A DNA stretch of 64,000 nucleotides from Podocnemis expansa (GCA_007922195.1 ML682067.1:5512451-5576450), one strand, 5' to 3'; positions 35,935-50,077 are shown, counted from the stretch's first letter. Notes: generated from the letters alone by a model not told the origin. Made by a program: numbers and translations.

Positions 35935-36250
35935 AGGAATTTTCAGCAAAAACAGTTTTTCATTGGAAAAATGCCATTTCATTGAAATATTTCATGGGCA
36001 TGTGTTAATTTTGCTGAAATTTGTAATGTAAAAAGGATCTGAATTGAAATATAGTATTTTGTTTTGACTTCCTTGCTTGTTCCAGTTTAATTTTGTTTTA
36101 TTTTGACTTTTTTTAAACCATTAAAAATTTGTCATTAATGTTGATCTTTCATTATACATCTATGTGTGTTATAATGTTTCACTTATCAGAATGACTTGGG
36201 CTGAAAGAAAATTTCAAAATGTCAGAATTTTCTGTGTGACCAGCGCTAGT
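35935..36250. repeat. AT-rich gaaattt/aaatttc element, copy 1
   Basis: Repeated tttcattgaaat, gaaatttg, gaaaatttcaaaatg and similar strings occur on both strands. It ends near ctgtgtgaccagcgctagta. It resembles the better-bounded element at 36463-36898. Boundaries are approximate. Confidence 0.4.
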
Positions 36251-36462
36251 ATTAACTCATTTGTGGGGGGAGACTACAGAAATGAGTCTACAAGGGATAT
36301 TGGAAGGGCGAAAAAGGTGGCTTGTTTAACAGGTTTAAAAGGGTTTCCATAAGAGGCAGCAGGATGTGCAGAGGGAGAATGGGAAAAAGAAATAGAGAAG
36401 ACATTGAGACTTGTTTTACTGGTGAAGCCAAGAGGGATTGTAAAATGAGACAAAGTCTTCTG

Positions 36463-36898
36463 TATTAGAGCTGTGAGAATAAAGGTTTTTTGGTTTTTTT
36501 TAATGTGTTTCGGTTTTCTAGGAATTCCGAATTTTCAAAAATAATATGGTGTGTTGAACTGAAAACAGAATTTTTCAGAATTTTCAGTGACTCAAATTTG
36601 TCATTTGAAATAATTTTGGGATAAATGATACATTTAGTTTGCCATGGAACAAAGCCTTTCATTTTGATTTCAAGCATTTTTGAATTTGTACATTAAAATA
36701 TTAAATAAAAATTTGAAATAACTTATTTGGAATAGAAGAAGTCAGATCATTTTGATTTTTTTCCATTTTAAAATTTTTTTTCCAACTGAAAGAATTTGGG
36801 AAAATCAAAACACATTCACAAAATGTTACAATATCACCAAAGGTGCATTGTACACCAAAAGAATGTTTCATACAAAACAGTTTGCTCAGCTCTGGTAG
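36463..36898. mobile_element. AT-rich MITE with agagctg inverted ends
   Basis: Left tagagctgtgagaata and, read from the other strand, right taccagagctgagcaaac form a short inverted repeat. Inside are many attttgaaat, tttcagaattttcag and gaattccg-like palindromic pieces. No protein is encoded. The family is not named here; similar AT-rich fold-back repeats are common in turtle DNA as I know it. Confidence 0.5.
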
Positions 36899-37284
36899 CT
36901 ATAGATGAGATGTGAATAAAGGGGTAAGGCAAACATTAAAATCTAATGCTTTAAAGGTAATGGGAAAAAGAACAATTAATTGGAGTCATCAAATAATACC
37001 TGAAAATACTCATATTTTCACATAAAATTAGTGCATGAAATTATTTTTTTATGCCTTCTAGGGAACCTAATACCTCAGTGCCTAGGTGGCAGGTTACTGG
37101 TCATTAGTGAGCTTGATAAGTCTATGGAGGGGATATTATGATGTGACAGCCTAATTTGGTAATTGATTGATCTTTGATTACTAGTGGTAAATTTGCCAAA
37201 TGGTCTGTGATGGGATGCTTGATGATGTGGGTTCTGAGTTACTACAGATAATTCTCTGGGTGTTTATACATAGGCTGTTGGTAA

Positions 37285-38070
37285 AGCTTCACCCCAGGTC
37301 CTGCTGCTGTCCCCAGCAGAGCATGGTAGGGCAGGGGTGGTAAGGGAGGGTAGAGAAGGGGTAGCAAGGGAGCAGGATAGGGGTGTCAGGAGTGTGGGAA
37401 ATCCCATCAGCTCTTGAGCTATTACTGTTGCTGTCCTGCTTTGCCAGACCCCAAGCTGCTGCTGCTCTCCCTCTTTCTCTTGAGCCCCCAGGTCCCCTGC
37501 TGCTGCTAGCCCTATGACTCCATGAGCCCCCAGCCCTCTGAGCCCCTGCCAGCCCCACAAGCCCCCACCAGCCCTGCAGCGCCCTGAGCTGCTGCTGCTG
37601 CCTCCCTGCTGCTGAGCCCTGCCAGCTCAAAGTCACTGCTGCCACCGCCACCCCTACTGGCTTCCAAGCCCCCTGAGCCACTGCTGGCCCCCGTAACTCC
37701 CTGAGCCCCCCCAACCAGCCCAATGAGCCTCCACTGCCCTCCCAGCTGCTGCTGGTCCCATGGCTTTTCAAGTAGCCGTTGCTACTTCCCTGCTCTCAAT
37801 GCCTCACTGGTTCCCAGGCCTCTATTCTCTCAGCCCCTGCCCTCCAGCTGCCACCCCCTGCTCCTGAGCCTTCACTTCTGGGCACCCTACCTGCAACTTG
37901 CCCAGCTCCTGCGCCCCTCCCAGTACCTTGCCCAGCAATGTGGGCAGGCACACTTGCCTTCAAAGGGGCCCACTATAGAACTCCTCCCTGGCCAGGCCTG
38001 GGCTGCATGGCACCATTTTAAATTTCCTGGTTCCCACTCTGAGCCATATGCTTTGGTGGGCTAAGGCTGG
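37285..38070. repeat. GC-rich low-complexity tract (ctgctgctg / cccagc)
   Basis: Runs of gctgctgctg, cagccc and gagcccc dominate, giving serine/proline and leucine/glycine rich frames on both strands. The composition stands out from the flanks. It is probably a decayed minisatellite or the core of a non-autonomous element. Confidence 0.5.
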
Positions 38071-38334
38071 AGATTTAAAAAGGCTGGCCCTGGCTGACCC
38101 ACGCTCTCAGGCTGAAGCAGGCAGACTGCTCAGCCAGGATGCACAGTGCCTGTGTTCCTTCCTTACTAGGGACTGGGGAGAGCAGGGGAATGTGGGGCCA
38201 TGACACCCCCATTTCAGTGGCAAGTGGTGGCATTTCTCAAGGAAGACAGTCTCACCCCCACCCCGCCCCTTTAAATACTAACTGCCCATGGGAGTGGTTA
38301 GCTGATAAGTCTTGCCCACATGTTTGGGATTAAG

Positions 38335-38605
38335 CTGATTGCCATATTTGGGGTCAGGACTGAATTTCCCCCAGGGCAGACTGGCAGAGACCATTCCTCT
38401 GAAGCATAAGGCAATGGTCATTTGCTGGTGGATTCTTATATCCTGATGTCTTTAAATCACTCTTTGAGGACTTCAATAACTCAGTCATAGATTAGGGGTC
38501 TATTACAGGAGTAGCTGAGTCAAGTTCTGTGGCTTGTATTGTGCCAGTAGTTAGACCAGAAAAATCCCTTCTGACCTTATAGTTTATGGCTCTATGAAGA
38601 CACCG
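38335..38605 (+). mobile_element. CR1 LINE, 3' tail only
   Basis: The segment ggtcaggactgaatttccc...cagggcagactggcagag...ttaggggtctattacaggagt...cccttctgaccttatagtttatggctctatga follows the 3' UTR of a CR1 subfamily block by block. It contains no ORF. The + orientation is set by the gaccttatag...ctatga end. Confidence 0.82.
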
Positions 38606-41600
38606 TCTGTGCTTTCTCTTTATGTTAGACACCCCACAGAAACACATGGGTACTTTTTTGTAGTTAAGAGTGAAATGACTTGCAAGTAACTAGTGTCGTC
38701 ACAGATCTGTTTGTGGCTTTGGTCTTGGAACAAATCAGAATCTGACTTTTTATGCTAAGGTACAAAAGAGAAATGTATAAAGAATTATAAAGTTATTAAC
38801 ATCTCCTCTGAAAGCTTATCTGTGCCACTGCAATGGCCTTTATGAAATCACAATGCACTGCGTGTTTCAGGTCGCAATGAGACGTTGTTCAAAGCCTAGT
38901 GAGCTATTATCCTTTTTCTCCAGTTCATCTTTAGAAGCTTTAGTGGGACATGAATAAAGAAAATTTAAATAACCATCTGCAAAAGGATCAAGTATAAGAG
39001 ATAAGCAAATACTGTTGCAGTGATGATTAAATAAATGGATAGTACCCCCTGCAACCTAAAATCCCTCAAGCACAGAAACTGAGAGTTTAAAATGGAATAC
39101 TAATACCAAACAAAATTATGTGAATTGGTGCCTAAGCACTTTTTAATGTTGGAATGCTTAACCGTGAGAGCTTATTTTACGAGAGTCTGGAAAATCAATG
39201 GCCAAATTAAACACGTTGACTACTGTAGATACTTAACTGTTTTGTAGTGCTTTATGTTAGGTACTTATAAGTACAACACAATAACAGTTTGGATGGATTA
39301 TGAGGCTACAACTAGCAGTGTTAATTTTGTACTTCGATTTTTATAACTCATAAGAGTACAGAGTGCATTTACCCCAATACATGTGTTATCTGAGTTCTGT
39401 TTTCCGGATATTCTGCAACAAAACAGCATTGCTACAGAGATGAGACATTACTTTGAATGGGTTGCAGAACTGATATGGAAAAGAGAGATTAAGTACACAA
39501 TGAAATGTGTCTGTGTTGTCTGAGATACAGCTGGCTAGAAGGATGGTACACTTTCTGGTTACTCTGTTCTGTTTTTTTTATTGCTTTTGGTTAGGTGTTG
39601 TGTCTTAAAATTTAAGAAGGCGAAAATTGCAATCAGTCATGTCTACAAACAACTGGTGTTAATTTGGAAGCACTGGAGATTAAGGTTGATAGTGATCTAG
39701 AAAGAAAGCAATTCTTCAGTATCAGTATCATATCAGTTTTGAAGGCAATATCAGCAAATATCTTGTTAAGAAGAAAGAATACTTCCCTACAATTTCAGTA
39801 GAGTACCTGAGAAGGTTAAGGTATCAGATTCTAATTAAAGTTTTAGAGAACAAAGTGAATAAAGTGGATTTCTTTGGAAATTTAAAGGACTGTGTTTATC
39901 AGATTTCCAGTACAGTATTATAAATGTAAAAATCACATCCCAAGAGTATGAGATACTGTGAGCACATCTTTACTCATATATACTCATATCTCTTGTATAC
40001 CAGTTATTGGGAAATTAATTGAACTATACTAAGAGAGTCATTTTATAATTTGTTACCTATTTTCACATTTTATTGCTTCAGTATTTGGAACGTCTGTATT
40101 TTCAGTGGGTTTTTTTTGTATCTTTTTGTTCTCACTGGAATTTACTCTCTTATGCTCTAATTTAGGAAAGAATTTAAGCACATGGTTAAATCAATCCTTG
40201 TTCAGGATAGCTCATACTTAACTTTAAGTATGTGCTGAAGACTCATTGTCCCAATATGATTTAAATATATACCTAAGGTTAAACACATGCTTAAATGCTG
40301 TCCTGAAAAAGGATGTTGTCATGTAGCAGGATCTCAGTAGCACAATTTTTTTCATGTCTTCTTTATGGCAGTATCGCTAAAAGTTCTGTGTTGCTGTCAC
40401 TTGTCTAGCTAGGCCGATCATAATCATGTGACTGTGTAGATCAGGCAGCAGTGTTTTAACGATGTCTGAATAACATATTTCTGAATAACAATGCACTAAA
40501 CACCCTGCAGGTACTTGTTCTCTCTACTATAAAAGTATCCCTCTGATAAAGGATCACTTTGCAAAAACAATATCTTTACTCTGTATATCAAGATTTCCTC
40601 TGTGACTCCCATGCTACGTTTCCTAGTTTTACCAGGCTAAGTGCCCATTTTCTTTCTTTTCTTACTCATCTAGATCAAACAAAGTAGCTTATGAGACTAG
40701 ACCTGTATTTTTCCCAGCTTCATTTCAGAATCAGAATGCACTTTGTGTCTGTTACAGGCTGTGATGTATGAAGCAGAAAGAAGATTGATTTTCACAAGCT
40801 ACCTTGTACCTGAAGTAATGAGAGCACCACATTATTTGTTCACTGAGCAAACATGACAGGAATGGCATAGAGGGAATTTATATATATATTCAAACACATA
40901 GGGGTCACATAGGTGTTACTTTTACAAAGTGACCTTAGCTTCCAGAGGGACACTTTTAAATCTGCATTAGTTTACAAAAGAAAGGCTGAATAAAGCTGCA
41001 CTGCTAATAAATAATGTAAGATTCAACATAATGCAGAATATAATTTAAACAGGTGCTTTGTTTCTATATAAAGACTTCAGCTCAGGAGCATTTCTTCTGG
41101 TCATCTAGGACTTTCTAGAAATAGAACATAAAATATTGACTGTAGAAGAAAGAATAAGAGAATTCTGGTCTGTAATACTCTGCCAGTGAAAGCATTTATT
41201 TCTTGAATACTGAAGCAGTGTTTTATAGGAAAACAACCATATTTTTCCTACATGTAAACATTCTTAATGTGTACACAGATACGTGACATCTCTGGCCTGG
41301 CATGCAAAAGGGTCTTCAGAAGGCAGCTGGATCTCAAAAGCACTGAAAATTTATGTGTGTGTGAAACATGAGCTAATTAATATTAAGGTGCATCATGGAT
41401 ACCAAGTTATGTAAATATCTAGAAATGAGAGAAATGGATAGAAACATTTTATTTCTATTTAAGATGTTAAAAGGAAAAAGAATAAAAGTTGTTATTTTTC
41501 TTAGATTCTTTCATTGTAGTAATGACAGCATGTGGTTGCACTTCACTTACAGTAGGCATTCTAGGCCGGTTTAATGCTAGCCTAAATGGTTAGAAGGTAC

Positions 41601-41749
41601 TGTAAATTCCCAGATGATTCTCCATTACTTGTGAGTTCTTGGAGGAGGGGGAAGAGGGGAGCTCCCCATCCTGAATTCCCCAGCAAGGAGTGAGCAAAAG
41701 AAAACTTGCAAGTCTGTGCAATGGTACAAAGGAGCAGACAGACATCAAA
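38606..41749. other. Non-coding intronic DNA, nothing recognised
   Basis: AT-rich sequence without notable open frames, RNA genes or repeat boundaries. Confidence 0.45.
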
Positions 41750-41905
41750 TACTCAAGGAGTCGTGTGGCACTTTAAGACTAACAGATTTATTTTTCGCAT
41801 GAGCTTTGGTGGGAGAAAATCCTGCTTCATCTGATGAACATGACTCCTTGTGGTGTTTTTTTTTTTTTGCTGGACTAGACTAACATGGCTATCCTTTTGG
41901 AAATC
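41750..41905. repeat. Dispersed inverted-repeat family, copy D, head-to-head ends
   Basis: The left part reads aaggagtcgtgtggcacttt...gcatgagctttgg...gcttcatctgatgaa. The right part then turns round to gactccttgtgg, poly(T), and gactagactaacatggctatc. The two ends are therefore inverted relative to each other, with the core between, as in copy B. Confidence 0.8.
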
Positions 41906-43039
41906 AAATACTCATCCAGGTCCTGGAAGCATTCCCAAGGTACTCGTGCAGGTTTGCCATACCCACCTTTTGGTGATCCCATTAGGTGATAAAACAGTGC
42001 AGAGGGCCATACCTACTCTTTCTACACGGGTTTGTACATTCTCATGGCAAGTACTTTGATTAACTGTGGCGATTGACCTTAGAGACTTCTACAGACAACA
42101 CAGTGTTCTCAATTTTCCTGGGCAATCTCAGTTGGATTTGTGTCCTGAACAAAAGACATGCAACTGTTAAGATACTTTTGGCATAAATACTTAAGGTGGT
42201 CTAGGATTGGACTCTGGTATGATGTATTAGTGTGCTATTGGTGTACATATTAGTGGAAATATTTATTCTAAACCCAGTGTAGCAAATTAATATCAGTTTT
42301 CATTAAGAAATGGAGTTAATGAAGAACTGGTCACAGTGCAATCCTCTCCCATCCTCCTCCTGTCAAAGAGGGTTATATTGTTGCTAGTTTTGTTTTATTT
42401 TGTTTCAGTTGGGTGTGTGCCTAGAGTTTAGGGATGGCCCATGCTTTCGTTTTCCTGCCTGCTCATGCGCTTTGAAAAATGAACCCAAAAGGGCTATTCT
42501 TATAATTAATTTTTCTGGATCAAAATGTTGATACTGCATTGTTTCTAATTAAAAAGATATTGAAAATTTTCTTGTTTGTAGCTTTCAGTTAGAAACAGTC
42601 AATTTTTTGCTTCACATGAATGAAATTGATTTTGAAATTTCAACTTTTCCTTCAAACTTAATGTTCTGATTTTTGAAGTTTTAGCCGATAACAATACAAC
42701 ATAATTCAATACGAGCAGAAAATAGTACCATGGTTTTTGATAGTGGTCTCAGAAAAAGAAGGAAGAGAGGCAGAATGCCTAAGAGGAGAAAAACCTGTTC
42801 AGTTAATAGCTGCAGTTTGTTTATGTAGCTCTGCATCTCCCCTCATAAAGCTTGGAAATAACTTTTTCAGACCTCATTTGTTCTACTGACACAGCCATTA
42901 TGTTTGTATAACAAGAGTATGACACAGAAATCTTGGTAACGGACTGAACTTTTATGTCAGGGACCTAGTTACCTGAATACATCAGGGTTACAAAAAAGGT
43001 TAATAGCCCTGTTTTGAGACTGAGGTCAATATTATCTGG

Positions 43040-43640
43040 CCTAGTGGCTACTTCCTGTTGCACCAAGGACTGTTTTGGAAATCAAATGCAAATAAAATAT
43101 ATTGTTGGTTCTGAAAGTGGGGAGGTGTAAGATAGCTTGGTGGGGGGGACTGAGGGGTACTTGACTGAGAGTGGGGCTGGGTGGCAGTGGGGACCTCAGC
43201 CTCACATGAGAAGCCCTGGACAGGTGTTGGGGTGGGGGACACTTAGGAGGGGATCAGAGGCCAGGGGAGACTGCTGTAGGATGCAGGGTTGACACTGCTT
43301 GCAGCTTAGGGGACAGAGCAGGTCCAGCTCTGTACTCCCTGAAGATAGCAGAAGCTGCCACTGCCACTACCTCTTGCAGCAGCGGCAGCCCACTGCTACT
43401 GCCAGGCCTGCTCTCCACATTGCTGCTGCCCTTGTTTTGTGCTTCCTGTGCTGCTGCTGCTGCTCCCTGCATATCTGCTGCCTCAACTCCTGCTTCCCAC
43501 ACTACGGGCCCTGTTTTTTTCCTGAAAGGGGGAAGGGTTTGGACGAAGGGTGGGGGGGGGAGTTATTGTTACACACAAGTCTATGGGGGACAGGGAAGGG
43601 TCCATTTACAAAATTTGAGACCCATTGAGATGTATCAGAC
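43040..43640. repeat. GC-rich low-complexity tract
   Basis: G-runs (ggtggggggg), then gctgctgctgctgc and cagcagcggcagcc strings, give alanine/serine-rich frames on both strands. No domain or clear end repeats were seen. Confidence 0.4.
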
Positions 43641-43704
43641 CAAAAATAACCATCACAAACTAATGCAGCCAGGTGATGGTTGTGATAGAAAAAAACCCAA
43701 AAAA

Positions 43705-45217
43705 CTTGTCTACACTTATTTTGAATGAAGGAGCCCTAATTCTAAATAACCTACTTCCCGGCCATGCAGGCATTTCATTGAGTTGAACTAAGCGTTTCCC
43801 TAATTCGAAATAAGAAAACACTAGTTCAACTTAATTAAATCTCTTTTTACTTCAAATTAATTCTTAATTCAAAGTTATTAATTTGAACTAACCCTATTTT
43901 AGCCAGGGAGCAGGGTTACTTTGAATTAAATGGGCTTCCTGACAGGGTACAAGGGAGCCCTCCCTGACTCCCTGGCAGAAGGGAGCTGTGTGTGGCTCCC
44001 TTTTGCTGGGGAGCCACACACAGCTCTTGTGGCTCCCTACTCCCCGGACCTGTGACTCCCAGCAACAAGGGAGCCATGTTTTCTTCTCCCTGCGACCCAT
44101 GCGGGAGCTGCTGGTGACTGTCTTCCCCAGTGCTCCCTGGACAGAGGAGCCCCAGATGTTCCACCGTCCCAGGAGTGCCAGTGAAAACAGCTGCTGGTGC
44201 TCCCCAGAAAGGGGAGTTCCTTTCCCTGCTGGCCGGCAGGATCCTCCAGGGGGCATTTTCCCAAACATAGGCAGGGATCCTTCACTGGGTGTTTTCCCCA
44301 CCATGAGCAGGGATCCTCTGGCAGAGTGCGTTCCCCACTGGCCAGCTTTCCCAATCTGGTCCCAGGTCCTTCCCTGCAGGCTGCAGGGGCTGGGAGCCCT
44401 ATCTGGCTGCTTGTGCTGTGGCCAGGCAGCTAGGAGCCTGGTCAGTTTCATAGGCACGGAGTCTGCAAAGTTGACCAGGCTCCTAGCCGCCTGGCTGCAG
44501 CGCAAGAAGCTGGGAGCCAGATCGGGCCCCTAGCTGGCTCCCAGCCCCTGCGGCCTGTAGCGAGGGACTGGGGGCCAGACTGGGCACACCAGCTGGCAGG
44601 GAAGGCACCCTGTGGGGGATCCTGCTGGCCCCGTGGGGAAGGCACCTCACTGGCTGGGGGCTCCCCTATCCAGGGAGCGCTGGTGGCTGTCTTCACTGGC
44701 ATTCCTCAGACAGGGGAACCTCTGGGGCTCCCCTATCCAGGGAGCATCAGGACAGACAGCCGCCAGCGGCCTCTGGGACAGGGAGAACCTGGGGAAGAGA
44801 ATACCAGTGGCTCTCTTTCCTGGGAGCCCTGGAGGCTTCCCTGTCCTGGGAGTGTCAGCGGCTCTTTTCTGCAGCGCTCCTCAGACAGGGGAGCCCCAGC
44901 GACTGCTTCTCCGGGGCTACCCTGTCTGGCCTGATGTGGCAACCACTTCTCCAGGACTCCCTTGTCCCCACTGAGCCCACCTGCTCTCTTCTTGCCAGGG
45001 AGCGACAGGCCCGCTTGTCCCCAGGAGGTGTGGCTCTCCCAATTTGAGTTAGAGAGTCTAATGTAGGCTCTGTAACTCGAATTAATAAAGTCTACATTAA
45101 TTTGAACTAAGAGTGTAGTGAAGACTCTCTAGTTTGAATTAATAACTTTCAGTTTAAATTCAAAGTAATTATTTCGAATTAACTAATTTGAAATAACCCT
45201 GTAAATGTAGAGATACC
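43705..45217. mobile_element. Long fold-back element with GC-rich palindromic core, complete
   Basis: The outer ~180 bases on each side are AT-rich and full of aattcgaaataa-like motifs. They start with gtctacactta on the left and tctacattta (other strand) on the right. The interior is GC-rich. At the exact middle, a 35-base arm at 44410-44444 is the reverse complement of 44472-44506 with four differences, all transitions, around a 27-base loop. The palindrome centre (44458) coincides with the element's midpoint (44461). Frames on the two strands translate alike (for example ARSLVNF and ARSLVSF), as expected from a mirror structure. No transposase is present. The superfamily is unknown to me; internal ends of this type recur at 62930. 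Confidence 0.77.
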
Positions 45218-48200
45218 TAGGATTGGGTTCGATACGTCTAAGTCATTTGCTAACCTCTCAGAACTTCCTGATTGTCTGAATACATGGTCAATTTCTCTCA
45301 GCATTCATTTTATAACAGCTTGTGAGGGTGCTGCGAAGGAACCACCACTTCAAATCAGTGTTTGCTGGCCTGTTTTTTTGGGGTTTTTTTGTGCTTGGCA
45401 GTGTCTAGGTGATTGTATGTTACTTGTGTAAGCACATGAAAACTTCTTCTGCTTGTCCTTAAAAATAGGGAGCCAGTGTTTTTCTACTAGGTTAGACCTC
45501 TTGGGCACCCTCATGGAGAGAGCGGACATCAGTTTTGTTTCAGAGTCCAAGTCACAGCCAGATTTCTGTTCCCTGCTTAATGGGGTAAGTAGTTGTAAAA
45601 GCAGTCCAAACAAAAAAGTCAGTATACTTTCACAGCCCACAGAAGGCAAAGTCTTAGAGAAAAGGAGGCAAAGCCCTGGAGTAAAGAAAAACACAAAGTA
45701 ATGGGCTCTTATCCTTTCTCAGAGGGTCTGGGTCATGAAGACTCTCAGGCTCTTTCTCCAGTCAGCAACTCCTGCAGTGAGTCAGCCCTCAGACAGGCAG
45801 AGGAAGCTATCAGCAAGGAGAGCCTGTGTCCCATAATGTCAGGCTCAGGACCATCCCGCTGTCTTGCAGTGCACTAAACTCCGTACTTCCACTTGCATAT
45901 AGTCTAGCCTTGTCTGAGCCCTGTACCAGTGCTATACTTGCTCTACACTAGCTTAACTTCAGTCTTGGCACTGATCCGCTTCACCTTTGACTCCACCTCC
46001 TAATCCTTACCCAGCCCTTGGACCCTGACACTCTGGTTTTGACCTTTAGTGCATTTCTGAACTCCAGCTTTGGTATCAACTTGGCTTGTCTTCAGATTCT
46101 AACAGCCAAGCTGCAACCTTCGTCTTGCACCAGGTCTCTAGCTACTGTTCTGATTAATGGTTAATCTAAGAACTCTGACATTGGTTTGACCCCCCCCCCA
46201 GCACACTCCCAGATCTCAATTCACATGCCACCCTTGACCCAGGCCTTAGCTTGCACCTAGCTGTGACCTATGCTCCAAACATTAGGCCTAATTACAAATA
46301 ACTCTGAGTTTCAGCTTTATTCCTTCAGAGTGTCATCCTAAACTGATTAGGAACCCTCTCATTTCAGGGTCCCTCTCTTTCCAGGTTTCATGAGCTTCAC
46401 AAGTGAACTAGGTCAGGGATGATTTAGCCCAAGAAAGCTTCTTTTAAACTCTTCCTGACTGGGGTTTGGGTCTGCCTCACTGCAGTTCTACTTGGTTTTG
46501 CTTAGATGTCTTCCATTCTTCCTGCAGGACTGACCTTCATAGGTAGCTGTGACATATAATGTTTGTTCGTATAGTACAGCTTTTACCTTGTCCATCATTG
46601 ACTTGAAATCTAATATTGTCTCTCGCTTGTACTGGGGTAATTGTATTTTTCCTATGTTAGTTTCTGAGCATATAGCTTTTTTTGTAGCTACCTCTGGGTA
46701 AACAGTCTTTAGATTAAAAAGTTTGGTATATATTGACTCTAAGGATTTTGTCCCCTGCCTGTAAGTCTCTGAGCTGGCAATCCTGGCAGAGTTATTTGTG
46801 CTGACATTTCTGCTGACCCATGTGGTTGTGCACTGTAGAGGCTTGACTCTCATTAGAAGATTGCTAAAAGGTGTGAGTTATGGGTTATATGTTCTGCTTA
46901 CTAGAAGATGGCTTTTTAAAGACATGCAACAACTTTCACCTGCAAGTACTTAGATTGTGAGCACACACTGCTTCCAATGACCTGATTAGAATTAGGTTGG
47001 AAGGAATTTAGTGCAGTGGCAAAGTGATGGAAATGTTTCCATTACCAGTAAGCTCACTAAAAATATTGCAGCCATTGGTCTGTTTTACTTTAAACAACAC
47101 AGGTGTGTTGTATGGTTAATGCTGGTTATTTAGCCTGTGGAAGTTCTGATTTATTATTGTCATTAGGATTAAAAAAAATCATCATTAGCATGATGGGGCA
47201 GTTCCCACTTAGTAAATGTATCAAAGCTGAAAAGTTCTTTTGTGTGTGCAGGTCAGCCTTTCAGGAGGATATCAGGGTCAACGGACCTTCTGAATACTAG
47301 CTCACCATAGTCCCACCTGTAGGGCTGCCATCAAGGAAGACTTGTGTCTTTTTAAGTTTTTGTTAAAGACTCCTTTTGTTACTCAACCACAAGTGGCTGC
47401 TGTTTATGGGCAGACTGGTTGTCTCTTTCCTCATTGCCTCCCTCTGAGGCTATTTTCTCAAGTCCTAGTTTTGTGGCTGTAGCCTGGGTCATTGTAGAGT
47501 AAATGGAGAGGATCTGGCAAAATCAGAGGGTGCAAGGAGGAGTAGAATTAGCCCCATTTTACTTACTGTTTCAAATCCCCTTGTGATTAGAATAGAAGCA
47601 GCTGTGCATGGAACCAACTTTATTGTAAGGGAATTTTGAATGTCACCAGCATCACAACAGGTGCAGTGGAGGACTGGAAGTGAAACAAGTAATTTCTATA
47701 CTGTTCACATGAATGGCTATAAGTCAATGTTGTGAACATGTATCTCTATTTAATTTTTTTTTATTCTTTTTTTTTTTTTTTTTTTGGAAAGACAAACAAT
47801 TAATTTTCTTTCAGTTCTGGGCACTTCAGAAACCTATAACTGATGATAGTGAATAAACAAGTAGCATTCCAAAAGAACTGGAGTCTTAGCACATGGAAGA
47901 GCAAACTGATGTCAGAAATAGAGTGTGGTTCACAGCATGCTGTGATTACTACTAAGACTATTAATCAGTCAGACATCCAGGTGCACAAGCTATTAGCAGA
48001 ATACTCAGTATTGCATTTCCCCATCTCTGTGTTATCTCTGCGGTTACTAAGAAATGTACGTATAACCTGAGTGGAACACACCTTATGTAGTAAATGTGTT
48101 ACTTCTGTCAAAGAGAGTTTAATTCTGTTTGTTCTGAATTCAGATGTTAAAGGGCATTGGCACACTTTAGATTAAAATCTTCTCATTGGTCTGTTAATTT

Positions 48201-48399
48201 GAATCGCATGTGTTTTACAGCAAATCCTTATGTATTTTCTTCTAATTACAAGGGGTGATTTGACCTCATCTTCCTGTACATGCTGTTCCCCAGTGTTTGA
48301 ACCTTAACAACTGCTTTGATTTGCTGTTACAGTGTGACCTGATTCTATGACTTACACTTCCCTGCATTTGCTTTCCTCTCATTCTGTAAGTTCCCCCAT
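45218..48399. other. Non-coding intronic DNA; possible old dispersed repeat at 45720-46450
   Basis: The 45720-46450 part is C/T-rich with recurring ctctgac/ccttgac phrases and looks like an old LTR or non-autonomous repeat, without boundaries I can defend. The minus-strand frame at 46488-46853 (121 aa) has no recognisable domain. A poly(T) tract lies at 47768-47785. Confidence 0.3.
47757..47787 (+). repeat. T-rich simple sequence
   Basis: A run of about 18 T preceded by a T-rich lead-in. Possibly a poly(A) tail of a minus-strand retrocopy, but no source was recognised. Confidence 0.8.
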
Positions 48400-48535
48400 C
48401 TACAAAGCATCTGACAAAGTTGGGTTTTCTCCCATGAAAGCTCATGTGACAAGTAAATTTGTTAGTCTTTAAGTGCCACAGGACTCCTTGTTTGTTTTGC
48501 TGAACTAGACTAACATGGCTACCCCTTTGGAATGT
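48400..48535 (+). repeat. Dispersed inverted-repeat family, copy E
   Basis: A clean one-ended copy: catctgacaaagttggg, ctcccatgaaagctcatg, aaatttgttagtctttaag, tgccacaggactccttg, then gctgaactagactaacatgg and ctacccctttggaa. It gives the clearest view of core plus one end. Confidence 0.85.

Positions 48536-50077
<1,542 letters not shown>

Noticed and set aside
37264..38064. Frames of 80-160 aa rich in Leu, Gly, Ser and Pro
   Set aside because: Low-complexity gctgctg/cccagc DNA open on both strands; no recognised domain.
43894..44974. Long open frames of up to 203 aa on both strands
   Set aside because: They lie inside the palindromic GC-rich core, and the two strands encode similar peptides, which follows from the mirror structure. 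No domain or splice context.
46488..46853. 121-aa minus-strand frame
   Set aside because: No recognisable motif, no exon-like flanks and no repeat-family match that I know. Length alone is not enough.
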